From Oscillatoria sp. HE19RPO (GTDB lineage: Bacteria > Cyanobacteriota > Cyanobacteriia > Cyanobacteriales > Laspinemataceae): a DNA stretch of 45,252 nucleotides. The stretch is taken from assembly GCF_024220515.1 (NCBI RefSeq), contig NZ_JAMXOT010000134.1:1-45252 (forward strand), given 5' to 3'. The position numbers were made by a program, and so were the translations under genes. This document shows positions 1-8,515 of this stretch, piece after piece. The notes below the pieces were generated by a model. That model was not told where the DNA came from and did not search any database. It was given only the letters and a program-made list of their open reading frames with translations. Every line of letters begins with the position of its first letter. The stretch's first letter is position 1.

Positions 1-217
1 CAGATTGTTGAAAGAAACCCGGTTTCTAACCCTTTGCTGGGGGACAAGAAGCGGGACAAGAAACCGGGTTTCTGCAATCACTTTTGGAAATTATCCCAGA
101 TTGTTGAAAGAAACCCGGTTTCTAACCCTTTGCTGGGGGATTTAAGACTATTAAGAGAACGACTGAAGTCGGGACGTTGAACTTAAGAAAGAAACGACTG
201 AAGTCGTTACTACGAAC
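1..217. repeat. Upstream repeat cluster
   Basis: A unit of about 44 nt occurs at 1-44 and again at 97-140 (period 96). Each copy carries the palindrome AGAAACCCGGTTTCT, and a further copy in the other orientation lies near 57-73. At 158-171 and 192-217 there are copies of the window-wide 25-nt repeat in minus orientation, the first truncated. No gene is visible before copA. The same AGAAACC/GGTTTCT palindrome recurs near 19920 and at 41242-41412. Confidence 0.75.
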
Positions 218-259
218 ATCGGAGGGGACGGGGGAAATGTGAAGTTTTGTTAAAATAGG

Positions 260-291
260 TAGACTCTCCAGTTTAGGGGAAGGTTTATACT
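260..291 (+). promoter_or_regulatory. Candidate MerR/CueR-type copper promoter of copA
   Basis: A -35-like TAGACT at 260-265 and a -10 TATACT at 286-291 are separated by 20 bp. This over-long spacer is typical of promoters activated by MerR-family metal sensors. Between the boxes lies an imperfect dyad, ACTCTCC (263-269) and GGAAGGT (278-284), which resembles CueR operators. The position 44 nt upstream of the copper ATPase start supports copper-induced expression. The regulator gene is not in the window. Confidence 0.5.
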
Positions 292-334
292 GAAGTCAGC
301 AACCTCTAACAACCCTTGTAACGAGAGAGTTTGA

Positions 335-2596
335 ATGATGGAAACGGTTAATTTGAGATTAAAAGGGATGAGTTGTGCCTCTTGTGCAACTCGCATCGAA
401 CAGGTGATCCAAGGGGTTCCTGGGGTGGAAGAATGCAGCGTCAACTTTAGTGCGGAACAAGCGCAGGTGAAGTATAATCCGCGAAGGACGGAACTCGATC
501 GCATCCAAACTGCTGTCTCTGATGCGGGATATACCTCTGAACCCCTGGAAGAATTGGGGATGCGGGATATCGATGCGGAACAACAATCCCGACAGGCGGA
601 ACAACAAGAATTACAACGTAAGGTAATTTTTGGGGGAATCATTAGCACAATTTTGGTGGTGGGTTCTCTGCCGATGATGACGGGAATTGATTTTCCCTTT
701 ATTCCCGCTTGGTTGCATCATCCTTGGGTGCAATTTGCCCTAACGACTCCGGTTTTTATCTGGTGTGGCAAGTCCTTTTTTGTGGGCGCATGGAAATCCT
801 TTAAACATCATCATGCGGATATGAATACCCTGGTGGCGTTGGGAACGGGTTCTGCTTATCTCTATTCTTTGGTTCTCTCCATTTTTCCCGGATTTTTTAC
901 CATTCAAGGGGTAATGCCGGAAGTTTATTATGAAATTGCGGCAGTAATTATTACCCTAATTTTGCTGGGTTTGTTGTTTGAAAATAGAGCAAAAGGGCAA
1001 ACTTCTGAAGCAATTAGAAAATTAATGGGATTGCAGGCGAAAACAGCGCGAGTGATTCGCGAGGGTCAAGAAATGGATATTCCCATTCAAGAGGTAGGGG
1101 TCGGGGATGTGATTTTAGTCCGTCCCGGGGAAAAAATTCCGGTGGATGGGACAGTTTTGGAGGGGTCTTCCTTAATTGATGAGTCAATGGTGACGGGAGA
1201 ATCGGTGCCGGTGAAGAAAGAAACCGGAGATGAAGTGATTGGCGCGACGATGAATAAAACCGGGAGTTTTAAGTTGAAAGCGTTGCGGGTGGGTAAGGAT
1301 ACGGTGTTGGCGCAAATTGTCAAGTTGGTACAAGATGCACAGGGAAGTAAAGCGCCGATTCAACGGTTAGCCGATCGCGTGACTGGATTTTTTGTGCCGG
1401 TAGTGATTGCGATTGCGATCGCCACCTTTGTAACCTGGTTCGCCATCATGGGAAATTTCACCCTCGCCATTATTACAACGGTGGGCGTTTTAATTATTGC
1501 CTGTCCTTGTGCATTAGGATTAGCAACACCCACTTCTATCATGGTGGGAACCGGAAAAGGTGCAGAAAATGGCATTTTAATCAAAAGTGCCGACAGTTTA
1601 GAACTCGCTCATAAAATCCAAACCATTGTCTTAGATAAAACTGGCACTTTAACCCAAGGTAAACCGACGGTAACTGATTATGTCACTGTTGGGGGAACTG
1701 CTCATAGTAATGAGATAAAGTTATTACGATTAGCGGCAGCAGTAGAAAGTAATTCTGAGCATCCCTTAGCCGAAGCGGTGGTAGACTATGCCAAAGCGCA
1801 GGGAGTAGAAATGCCCCTGCCAGCGGTTACGAATTTTGAAGCAGTTGCCGGGATGGGAGTTCAGGCGATCGTCAGCAGCCGCCTCGTTCAAATCGGCACT
1901 CCACGCTGGATGCAAGAATTAGGCATTGACACCAAAGCCTTACAAACCTATCAAGAAAAATGGGAATCTGAAGCTAAAACTAGCCCTTGGATTGCTGTAG
2001 ATGGACAAATTGAAGGAGTCTTCGGAATAGCAGATGCTTTAAAACCTTCTTCTGCCACAGCCATTCGAGGATTGCGCCGCTTGGGATTAGAGGTGGTGAT
2101 GTTAACGGGAGATAACCAACAAACCGCCCAAGCGATTGCTCAGGAAGTGGGAATTCATCGCGTGTTTGCGGAAGTTCGTCCCGGGCAAAAAGCGGATAAA
2201 GTTAAAGAGTTACAAGCTGAAGGTAAAATTGTGGCAATGGTGGGGGATGGGATTAACGATGCTCCCGCCTTGGCGCAAGCGGATGTGGGAATTGCCATCG
2301 GGACGGGAACGGATGTCGCCATTGCTGCCAGCGATATTACCCTGATTTCGGGGGACTTACAAAGCATTGTCACCGCGATTCAACTCAGTCAAGCCACGAT
2401 TCAAAATATCCGCCAAAATCTGTTCTTTGCCTTTATTTACAATACGGCCAGTATCCCCATTGCCGCAGGTATTCTCTATCCATTAACCGGATGGTTACTC
2501 AATCCCATCCTCGCCGGTGCTGCAATGGCGATGAGTTCAGTTTCCGTCGTCACCAATGCCTTGCGCTTACGCAAGTTTAACGCCCATCATTCCTAG
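335..2596 (+). CDS. copA: Copper-translocating P1B-type ATPase
   Basis: The 753-residue product is an inner or thylakoid membrane pump that uses ATP to move Cu(I) across the membrane. An N-terminal heavy-metal-associated domain (about residues 4-70) has the metal motif GMSCASC with Cys14 and Cys17. The core shows the actuator TGES motif, the transmembrane CPC triad (about 390-392), the phosphorylated Asp in DKTGTLT (about 434), the SEHPLAEA nucleotide-domain motif and GDGINDAP (about 638). YN in the penultimate helix and MxxSS in the last helix are the Cu(I) subgroup signature. Tandem ATGs lie at 335 and 338 behind a GAGAGAG sequence. Length is normal for one HMA domain. A small membrane protein follows 53 nt downstream. 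Whether it acts as CtaA or PacS (import or thylakoid delivery) cannot be decided. Confidence 0.95.
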   Translation: MMETVNLRLKGMSCASCATRIEQVIQGVPGVEECSVNFSAEQAQVKYNPRRTELDRIQTAVSDAGYTSEPLEELGMRDIDAEQQSRQAEQQELQRKVIFGGIISTILVVGSLPMMTGIDFPFIPAWLHHPWVQFALTTPVFIWCGKSFFVGAWKSFKHHHADMNTLVALGTGSAYLYSLVLSIFPGFFTIQGVMPEVYYEIAAVIITLILLGLLFENRAKGQTSEAIRKLMGLQAKTARVIREGQEMDIPIQEVGVGDVILVRPGEKIPVDGTVLEGSSLIDESMVTGESVPVKKETGDEVIGATMNKTGSFKLKALRVGKDTVLAQIVKLVQDAQGSKAPIQRLADRVTGFFVPVVIAIAIATFVTWFAIMGNFTLAIITTVGVLIIACPCALGLATPTSIMVGTGKGAENGILIKSADSLELAHKIQTIVLDKTGTLTQGKPTVTDYVTVGGTAHSNEIKLLRLAAAVESNSEHPLAEAVVDYAKAQGVEMPLPAVTNFEAVAGMGVQAIVSSRLVQIGTPRWMQELGIDTKALQTYQEKWESEAKTSPWIAVDGQIEGVFGIADALKPSSATAIRGLRRLGLEVVMLTGDNQQTAQAIAQEVGIHRVFAEVRPGQKADKVKELQAEGKIVAMVGDGINDAPALAQADVGIAIGTGTDVAIAASDITLISGDLQSIVTAIQLSQATIQNIRQNLFFAFIYNTASIPIAAGILYPLTGWLLNPILAGAAMAMSSVSVVTNALRLRKFNAHHS

Positions 2597-2649
2597 GTGA
2601 AACACTCGGAAATGAACCCTGTAAAATCTCTTGACAATAGGCTAATACT

Positions 2650-2916
2650 ATGTTAAAAATATCCAGACTTTGGATGCCTTTACTGGCAGTTACCACCGTC
2701 TTGGCAACGGGGACAACTGTAACCGCCCAAGAAATGTCAGAAATGCCCGGACATCAAGCAAACCCATCCCCGGGATTGCAAAAAATTGAACAACCCTTAC
2801 CTGTAAAAGCTGGCGTGATTGTAGGAGGCGTCGCCTTAATTGGATTAGAACTCTGGTGGTTTTTATTCAGTAAAAAGAAAACCCAACCGGCAATCGAGGA
2901 GCAAGAAAGTTCCTAA
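2650..2916 (+). CDS. Small copper-locus membrane protein, possible cupredoxin-less variant
   Basis: The 88-residue protein has an N-terminal signal-like segment ending near ...VTAQ (about residue 26), a short Met/His stretch (MSEMPGH), one strongly hydrophobic segment (about 51-72, ending in LELWWFLFSK) and a charged tail. It starts 53 nt after copA, so co-transcription is likely, and Met/His residues next to a copper pump suggest metal handling in the periplasm or lumen. From memory, the segment KIEQPLPVKAG...ELWWFLF resembles the N-terminal part of cyanobacterial cupredoxin-domain proteins, in which a copper-binding domain follows the membrane helix. Here translation stops where that domain would begin, and no cupredoxin-like reading frame was seen downstream. 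Function is inferred from context only. Confidence 0.65.
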   Translation: MLKISRLWMPLLAVTTVLATGTTVTAQEMSEMPGHQANPSPGLQKIEQPLPVKAGVIVGGVALIGLELWWFLFSKKKTQPAIEEQESS

Positions 2917-3040
2917 TCTTTAATCAATTCAGCGCCCATCGCTTCCCTCTGGACACGGCACCCCCGTGTCCTTTCCTATTTTAACCCCAAAACTCACCGC
3001 AATCCTTTACCATAAAATATTCTGACTCCTTCCCTCTTAA

Positions 3041-3101
3041 GTTCGTAGTAACGACTTCAGTCGTTCTCTTGTCTTGGTTCGTAGTAACGACTTCAGTCGT
3101 T
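3041..3101 (+). repeat. Two tandem copies of the 25-nt palindromic repeat
   Basis: Full copies lie at 3041-3065 and 3077-3101, with a degenerate third beginning at 3110. Each contains AACGACT-TC-AGTCGTT, a 7-bp dyad with an asymmetric TC centre that gives the repeat an orientation. Confidence 0.85.
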
Positions 3102-3128
3102 CCCTCTTAGTTCGTAGGAATGACCTTT

Positions 3129-3185
3129 AGGAGTGGGAGCATCTTGCTCCCTTATCGGAGTAGGGAGCAAGATGCTCCCACTCCT
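3129..3185. repeat. Perfect 23-bp-stem inverted repeat
   Basis: The arm at 3129-3151 is exactly complementary to 3163-3185, with an 11-nt loop. The stem contains GGGAGCATCTTGCTCCC, itself a hairpin. A relative with compensated base changes lies at 45001-45055. There is no T-tract, so this looks like a dispersed palindromic repeat rather than an intrinsic terminator. Confidence 0.85.
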
Positions 3186-3237
3186 GAATTGGATTGCCAT
3201 CATGATTTAAACTCGCTCTATCAATCCATGAACAATC

Positions 3238-3518
3238 ATGCCTATCAATCAAGTCCGATTACGGAAACTGCACCGAATCCTGGCCCCGATCGCCATTTTA
3301 CCCCTGCTCTTGACCGCCAGTACCGGAATTTTGTATCACAGGGCTGTAGTTGCCGGAAACCGAGCCCAATTTCTGGGGTTACAGACCTCCATCCGGGTAT
3401 ATTTGGACCCGTAAACTTAGCCCCCGTTTATCCCCTTTTAAACGGATGAGGATTAATCACCCTTGCCGTTACTGGAATTATGATAGGCTTTCAAGCTCAT
3501 CTAAAACGACAAAACTGA
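3238..3518 (+). pseudogene. Decayed PepSY-associated membrane protein gene
   Basis: From the ATG at 3238 the frame reads MPINQVRLRKLHRILAPIAI and then a hydrophobic stretch with TASTGILYHRAV, stopping at 3412-3414. The frame one position back continues with NLAPVYPLLNG, hits TGA at 3447-3449, and continues as GLITLAVTGIMIGFQAHLKR to a stop at 3516-3518. Joined, these give two membrane helices in the order seen in short cyanobacterial PepSY-associated proteins (LRKLHR...LLLT..TG...; then PLLNGLGLITL..TG). One frameshift and one internal stop are needed, so the gene is most likely inactive. It lies downstream of the copper genes, but nothing shows a functional link. From 3519 to 3946 I see no gene. 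Confidence 0.7.
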
Positions 3519-3946
3519 GTCTAAAAAACTCAGCATCATTCCTTAAAATGATAAAAGAAAAATTAAAATAGGAAACCAGCTAGACATAAATCTAACTTAA
3601 TCAACCCGAAAACACGATTAACAAATGAGAAAAACCTAAAAATTAAAACAACTCCACTCGAATCCTTGAAAAAACTCCGCTAAAATTAAACCTGCAACTC
3701 AGGAACCCGATTGTGCGTCAATCACCGGAATATCAGGAGCGCAGGGGAAAATAAAACCACTTATCTTTGCCAGCACAGCCTTGATCCCCAGATTGCGATC
3801 GCCCGAGCCAATTCCAATCCGGTGCATCTTCAGCCGTTTAGTCATGTCGATGAAATTTCATCCCAAAGATCGCGATCTGCTATACCTTAAAAAATGGTGA
3901 CCTGAACCTGGAAGTCTTATTAAATTGCACGCCGAATCAAAAACTT

Positions 3947-5506
3947 ATGGGAACTTTTCGATATCTGATGACTGTGGGTATGGGAACGCTAATCGCCTTA
4001 AGCGATATCGGCGCAAGTCTTGGACAGACTGAAGCATCAGGCGATCGCCTCCCCAGTCCAACCCCAGAACCCGCCTCTTCCTCCGGGGAAACCCAGGACA
4101 AAACTGCCCCCAGAGCGGGTTTACAAGCCCAGGGAGTAACCCCCACCGTAGAAAACGTACCGGAGTACCTGACGCCGAACTCCAACCCCCTCCAGTTTCC
4201 GACAGAAACCGATGAAGTTGAGATTGTCGGCACCCAACCCTTAACCTTGGAACAGGCCCTGCAAATTGCGGAACAGAACAGCCAGCAACTGCAAGAAGCC
4301 CTGCTTACAGTAGAACGAAATCGTGCCGCCTTACAAGAAGCTCGTGCCGCCTTGTATCCCAACTTGAGCGTGCAATCGAGCCTATCGCGATCGAGTTCCA
4401 CCGGGGCCGATTTAGCCAATCAGCGACAAAGACAACAGTTAGGAGACAATGCCCCACCCCCAGAAGGCGGGAACACCAGCTTAGATGGTGGCGTGGAATT
4501 AAGCTATAACCTGTACAATTCCGGTCGGCGATCGGGTCAGATTGGCTTGGCCGAAACTCAGTTGCTCGTGAGTGAATTAGACCTGGAACGGGTGCTTGCG
4601 GACTTGCGCTTAGAGGTTCGCGAGGCTTATTACAACCTCCAAGAAGCCGATGACCAAATTGAAATTAGCCTCTCTGCGGTGGAAAGTTCTGAACGGAGCT
4701 TACGAGACGCCGAAGCCTTGGAACGAGCGGGATTGGGGACGCGGTTTGATGTGTTGCGGGCTAGGGTGCAGTTAGCTGATGCCGCCCAATCCCTCACCCA
4801 GGCGCGGGCACAGCAGCGGATTCGTCGCCGGGAAATTGCCCGGATTTTAAACGTTTCGCAAGTGGTGGATATTTCCGCTGCTGAACCTGTGGAAATTTCG
4901 GGACTTTGGAATTTGTCCCTAGAAGAGAGCATCGTCCTGGCGTTGAGAAATCGAGCCGAGTTAGAGCAGTTGTTGTTACAGCGGGAACTCACGGATTATC
5001 AACGTCAGATTGCCTTGTCTGCCCTGGGTCCTCAAGTCAATTTGTTTGCCAGTTATAACGCGGTGGAAGTCTTTGGGGATGATTTGAATTTCGCCGATGG
5101 CTACAACTTGGGGGGTCGGGTGCAGTGGAATTTATATGATGGGGGGGCCGCTAGAGCGCGGGCGGTTCAAGAGGAACGGAATATTGAGATTGCGGAAACG
5201 CGATTTGGGCAGTTTCGCAACCAAGTTCGCTTACAGGTGGAGCAAGCCTTTTTTAACTTGCGATCGAACTTCGAGAATATCCAAACCTCGAATATTGCCG
5301 TGGATCAGGCGCGGGAAAGTTTGCGTCTGGCGCGGTTGCGGTTTCAAGCTGGGGTAGGGACTCAAACCGACGTGCTGACAGCGGAAACGGAACTGACTCG
5401 GGCTCAGAATAACCGCCTGCGGGCGATCGTGACCTATAATCGGGCATTAGCGTCGATGGAACGGGCGATCGGGAATGTGAATGAGGGACTGATTTCTACG
5501 CCCTAA
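3947..5506 (+). CDS. TolC-family outer membrane efflux protein
   Basis: The 519-residue protein has a signal-like N-terminus (about 1-27, ending ...GASLGQ), then a Pro/Ser-rich linker to about residue 85. Two outer-membrane-efflux repeats follow, each starting with a LTLEQAL or LSLEESI segment (about 97 and 325). Long Glu/Gln/Ala/Leu-rich helices are typical of the TolC periplasmic barrel; examples are LARLRFQAGVGTQTDVLTA near the end and LERAGLGTRFDVLRA in the first half. Such trimers form the exit duct for RND, MFS or ABC pumps and type I secretion. The gene stands alone between repeat-rich spacers. An RND pump and adaptor are encoded at 10.5-16.0 kb, so it could serve that system, but this is inference. 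Confidence 0.9.
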   Translation: MGTFRYLMTVGMGTLIALSDIGASLGQTEASGDRLPSPTPEPASSSGETQDKTAPRAGLQAQGVTPTVENVPEYLTPNSNPLQFPTETDEVEIVGTQPLTLEQALQIAEQNSQQLQEALLTVERNRAALQEARAALYPNLSVQSSLSRSSSTGADLANQRQRQQLGDNAPPPEGGNTSLDGGVELSYNLYNSGRRSGQIGLAETQLLVSELDLERVLADLRLEVREAYYNLQEADDQIEISLSAVESSERSLRDAEALERAGLGTRFDVLRARVQLADAAQSLTQARAQQRIRRREIARILNVSQVVDISAAEPVEISGLWNLSLEESIVLALRNRAELEQLLLQRELTDYQRQIALSALGPQVNLFASYNAVEVFGDDLNFADGYNLGGRVQWNLYDGGAARARAVQEERNIEIAETRFGQFRNQVRLQVEQAFFNLRSNFENIQTSNIAVDQARESLRLARLRFQAGVGTQTDVLTAETELTRAQNNRLRAIVTYNRALASMERAIGNVNEGLISTP

Positions 5507-5726
5507 CTTCCCCTCATGGGCAACCTGGATGATGAATCTAGGGGTTCTAGGGGCAATTGTGAATTGCCCCTACCGAATGCGGCCAGTATTTACAGAAGTT
5601 AACATTACGGTCTAAAATTTGAGAGGACCTAACATCGGCCCTGAGTCAGGGGAAAGGCTTGGCCTAATCCTGGACGACTCATCGGCCCCAATCGGTATCG
5701 CTCGATCGCAACTATGGAGAAGAGAA

Positions 5727-6023
5727 GTGCCTAATATCAAATTTGTGGATGAAAACAAGGAAGTCGTCGCGGCAGATGGAGCCAACTTGCGGCTTAAAGC
5801 CTTAGAAAATGGAATCGAACTCTACAAGTTTGTCGGGAAATTGATGAACTGTGGCGGTTACGGTCAATGTGGTACCTGCATCGTCGAAGTCGTCGAAGGC
5901 ATGGAAAATCTCTCCGATCGCACTCCAGCAGAAAATCAAAAACTCAAGAAAAAGCCCCCCAGCTATCGTTTGGCTTGTCAAACCCTGGTGAATGGGCCGG
6001 TGAGCGTCAAAACCAAGCCCTAA
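5727..6023 (+). CDS. 2Fe-2S ferredoxin-like protein
   Basis: A 98-residue soluble electron carrier. The start is taken as GTG at 5727, preceded by GGAGA at 5716-5720; the reading frame extends further upstream but that part lacks family features. The cluster ligands are the three Cys in [11 protein letters not shown] plus the Cys in YRLACQT. The spacing of the first pair is C-x5-C, not the C-x4-C of photosynthetic PetF, so this belongs to one of the minor cyanobacterial ferredoxin groups rather than the main photosystem I acceptor. psbM follows 136 nt downstream on the same strand. The redox partner is unknown. Confidence 0.85.
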   Translation: MPNIKFVDENKEVVAADGANLRLKALENGIELYKFVGKLMNCGGYGQCGTCIVEVVEGMENLSDRTPAENQKLKKKPPSYRLACQTLVNGPVSVKTKP

Positions 6024-6159
6024 CCCCCGCCCAGAATATAGGGTCCCCTGACCGAGGATGTGGGTTTAAAGAATTTAGGCAAATCACCCTCACCGTAATC
6101 AAGCAATAATGATATTCTGATCTTATTGAATTTTAAGATTGAAAAAATAGTGGGGTTCT

Positions 6160-6270
6160 ATGCAAGTTAACGACCTAGGATTTGTGGCCAGCCTTCTGTT
6201 TGTGCTCGTCCCAGCCGTGTTTCTGTTGATCCTCTACATTCAAACCGCCAGCAAAGGCAAACAGAGCTAA
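6160..6270 (+). CDS. psbM: Photosystem II reaction centre protein M
   Basis: A 36-residue single-helix thylakoid membrane protein, [20 protein letters not shown] followed by [16 protein letters not shown]. The MQVN start, the FVLVP helix and the ILYIQT end match PsbM, which sits at the PSII dimer interface. Length is exactly that of the family. A terminator hairpin follows at 6390-6425. Confidence 0.96.
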   Translation: MQVNDLGFVASLLFVLVPAVFLLILYIQTASKGKQS

Positions 6271-6389
6271 ATTAACCAGCGGCTTTGTCTGGCACTCGGA
6301 ACCGTTCCGGGTGCTTTCTTCAAGTTCTAACTCCGACCTTTGCCGGAAAGGGATGCGATCGCATCCTTTCCCGGGGAGAGTCTCCTTAT

Positions 6390-6425
6390 AAAAGGTGTCA
6401 AACATTGCGTTTTGACACCTTTTTT
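6390..6425 (+). terminator. Rho-independent terminator after psbM
   Basis: The stem AAAGGTGTCAAA pairs with TTTGACACCTTT around a short loop and runs directly into a T-tract. It lies about 120 nt after the psbM stop. Confidence 0.8.
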
Positions 6426-6439
6426 CGTCCGAATCTCAT

Positions 6440-6541
6440 AAAAAAACCCGCACCCTCAAGGGTGGGGCTATACAAACAAAGCCTGCCTCCGCAGGCTATT
6501 GAGAAAACGGACTGTTTTTAACCGGATTGGGGCTTATACCA
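6440..6541. repeat. Partial MITE-like palindromic element
   Basis: Contains the CCGCACCCTCAAGGGTGGGG hairpin half, the GCCTGCCTCCGCAGGC hairpin and an AACCGGATT end, in the opposite orientation to the fuller copy that abuts it at 6535. The left terminal repeat is not recognisable. Confidence 0.6.
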
Positions 6542-6662
6542 AATCCGGTTGGTCAAAGTAGGTTTTCGCTTTTAGCCCGCGCAGGCACCGCTTCGTCCTG
6601 TGAGCCTCCACCATGCACGGGTGCGGGCTTTTACAGACCTTGAGCAACCGGATTTGGGCTTA
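6535..6662. mobile_element. MITE-like element with terminal inverted repeats
   Basis: About 128 nt, bounded by ATACCAAATCCGGTT and AACCGGATTTGGG as imperfect inverted ends. Inside are an AGCCCGCGCAGGC hairpin region and a GCACGGGTGCGGGC region. The same order recurs at 22047-22169, with a half copy at 41112-41173. It carries no protein. Its right end overlaps the TAA stop (6660-6662) of the stress protein gene on the minus strand. Confidence 0.65.
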
Positions 6663-7487
6663 GGTCGAAGTCCGACCTAATAACACCGGACAGTTGGCAT
6701 AAACCCGTACATAGTCGGAGAGAGACCCTCCTAAGAGGCGATCGAGGTCCACAAAGCTTTTAGCAATGTTCGGACGGCGATCGGGAGACCCCAACATCAC
6801 CAAATCCGCATTCAAATCATCCGCCAAACGACAGATTTCTTCTCCCGCTTTGCCAGTTGGGGTGTGGCAGCGATAGGAAACGCCATATTTCTTCGCCTGC
6901 GCCACCGCTGCGGCTAATACCGGGTCCTGTTCCGGGTTGTCCACGGCTTTTGAAGCCACATGGACCAACTCCAACTGTCCCCCATCAATATCTTTGACCA
7001 TCATCAGGGCCAAATCCAGGCACTGCTTGGCGGAGTCCGATTTATCCACGGCCACGATCACGCGCCGGATTTTCTTAACGTACACATCATCTTTGACCAG
7101 CAACATCGGACGGGAAGCAAGCTGGAAGACGTACTGACTCACGGATCCTTCTAAAATCGCTTGCAAACGTCCCAAGGCCCGGGACCCCATCACAATCAGG
7201 TCGGCATTTTCTTCCTCGGCCACTTCACAAACCACGCTTTTTGGGTCTCCCTGCTTCAAACGGGGATTGACTTTGCTCGGGTCGATGTTCAAAAATTTGA
7301 CCGCATCAGCGAGGATTTTGCCACCTTCTGCCAACTTATCCGACATGGCATCAGCGGTGACTTCTGGGGCCACCACGTGCAGGACCGTCACTGAGGCAGT
7401 TTGAAACGAGGGGATGTCCATCAACATCTTAACCATCTCTTCACAGAGTCCTCGTCCGGCCACTGCCACTAATATTTTTTGGATCAT
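6660..7487 (-). CDS. Universal stress protein with two UspA domains
   Basis: A 275-residue cytosolic protein built of two UspA folds (about 1-135 and 140-275). Both begin with a beta strand of the MIQKILVAV / IRRVIVAVDKS type and end with CPVLL-like or RPMLLV strands. The phosphate loop of the first domain reads VMGSRALGRLQAILEGSVS and that of the second LGSPDRRPN...LGGSLSDYV, both close to but not exactly the ATP-binding consensus G-x2-G-x9-G(S/T). ATG at 7487 has AGGAG 8 nt upstream. The 3' end is defined by a MITE-like repeat. The specific stress role is not predictable. Confidence 0.9.
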   Translation of the reverse strand: MIQKILVAVAGRGLCEEMVKMLMDIPSFQTASVTVLHVVAPEVTADAMSDKLAEGGKILADAVKFLNIDPSKVNPRLKQGDPKSVVCEVAEEENADLIVMGSRALGRLQAILEGSVSQYVFQLASRPMLLVKDDVYVKKIRRVIVAVDKSDSAKQCLDLALMMVKDIDGGQLELVHVASKAVDNPEQDPVLAAAVAQAKKYGVSYRCHTPTGKAGEEICRLADDLNADLVMLGSPDRRPNIAKSFVDLDRLLGGSLSDYVRVYANCPVLLGRTST

Positions 7488-7682
7488 AAGTTTAGCTCCT
7501 GGCTACAACAGCATACTATGTAGGGATGAATCCCTGAATGGATTCCGTTTCGGGGAACGCTCTATGGGTCGAGGTCAACGACCCCAGAGATTGCTCGATT
7601 TAGGGATTTCATCTTTAATAATGTAAGACTTATTACTTACTGAAAATTTGTAGAAATGTAGAGTTTTGGATCGATTTGTAAC

Positions 7683-8171
7683 ATGGCTGAGGAAAAAGAG
7701 ACACAACCCCAACTCCCCCCCACCCAGGCGATCGCCCGTCTTGGCGAAAAATCCCCGGAAGGATGGTTTGAGTACCCCGTCCGGGCTTATCCCCATCATA
7801 CGGACTATGCGGGGATCGTTTGGCATGGCACCTACTTAATCTGGATGGAAGAGGCGCGAGTCGAATCCTTGCGGGCGATCGGGGTCAATTTTGCCGATTT
7901 AGTCGCCCTGGGGTGCGATTTACCCGTGGTGGAGTTAGCCTTGCGCTACCACAAACCCATGAAACTCGGCACCGAAGCCGTTGTCCGAACCCGGATGCTA
8001 GAAATGGATGGGGTCCGCCTCAATTGGGAATATCAGATTCAGTCCCTCAATGGACAAGAGTTGTACCTCACCGGAGTGGTTACTCTAGTCACCGTGGATA
8101 TCGAAAAAGGCCGCATCATGCGCCGCTTACCTGAATCCGTCAAAGATGCCCTAGTTAAATTATCTCGGTAG
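7683..8171 (+). CDS. Hotdog-fold acyl-CoA thioesterase (YbgC/FadM-like)
   Basis: The 162-residue protein hydrolyses acyl-CoA or acyl-ACP thioesters if it follows its family. The signature HTDYAGIVWHGTYLIWMEEA begins at residue 39, with Asp41 as the expected catalytic residue and His48 nearby. The rest (LRYHKPMKLGTEAVVRT, VTLVTVD) fits a single hotdog domain. It does not resemble the cyanobacterial DHNA-CoA hydrolase of phylloquinone synthesis, so substrate is unknown. ATG at 7683 has no clear ribosome-binding site. The reading frame ends exactly where a GGGAGAT-type purine repeat starts. Confidence 0.85.
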   Translation: MAEEKETQPQLPPTQAIARLGEKSPEGWFEYPVRAYPHHTDYAGIVWHGTYLIWMEEARVESLRAIGVNFADLVALGCDLPVVELALRYHKPMKLGTEAVVRTRMLEMDGVRLNWEYQIQSLNGQELYLTGVVTLVTVDIEKGRIMRRLPESVKDALVKLSR

Positions 8172-8458
8172 GGGAGATGGGGGAGATGGGGGAGATGGGG
8201 GAGATAGGGGAGATGGGGGAGATGTTCGTAGTAACGACTTCAGTCGTTACCGCGTGACGTAAGCTACCGCTTACGTCACGCCCCTTTGGATGCTCTGCCT
8301 CCAGTCCCCAAGCAGGCACTTCAGCCACCAATTTTGCGTGTCACGGCTTCCGCAGTGACACGAGAGCAACGACTGAAGTCGTTACTACAAACTATCTCCC
8401 CAATCCTCCCCATCTTCCCAATCCTCCCCATCCTCCCAATCCTCCCCATCTCCCCAAG
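8172..8458. repeat. Nested inverted-repeat block between thioesterase and unknown gene
   Basis: From outside in: a (GGGGGAGAT)n purine tract at 8172-8223 opposed by a CTCCCCATC-type pyrimidine tract at 8393-8458; then the 168-nt element described separately. The pyrimidine tract resembles the reverse complement of the purine tract, so the whole spacer could form one very long hairpin. No gene is visible in it. Confidence 0.75.
8224..8392 (+). mobile_element. Two-hairpin element bounded by inverted 25-nt repeats (copy 1)
   Basis: The ends are the 25-nt repeat at 8224-8248 and its reverse complement at 8368-8392. Inside is hairpin A (CGTGACGTAAGC at 8253-8264 pairs perfectly with 8269-8280), an 18-nt linker, a 22-nt core at 8299-8320 (CTCCAGTC...CAGG..CT), a 16-nt linker and hairpin B (CGTGTCAC at 8337-8344 with 8355-8362). 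Copy 2 at 17159-17326 has the same plan in reverse. It has no coding capacity. Confidence 0.75.
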
Positions 8459-8515
8459 GTGATAAAATTTGGGTTAGCCAATCCGACTAAACCCAACCTG
8501 ACTGACCCCAACATC

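Noticed and set aside
8459-8515. Upstream GTG start for the unknown 150-residue protein
   Set aside because: The extra 19 residues abut the repeat tract and look non-conserved; ATG 8516 is more likely.
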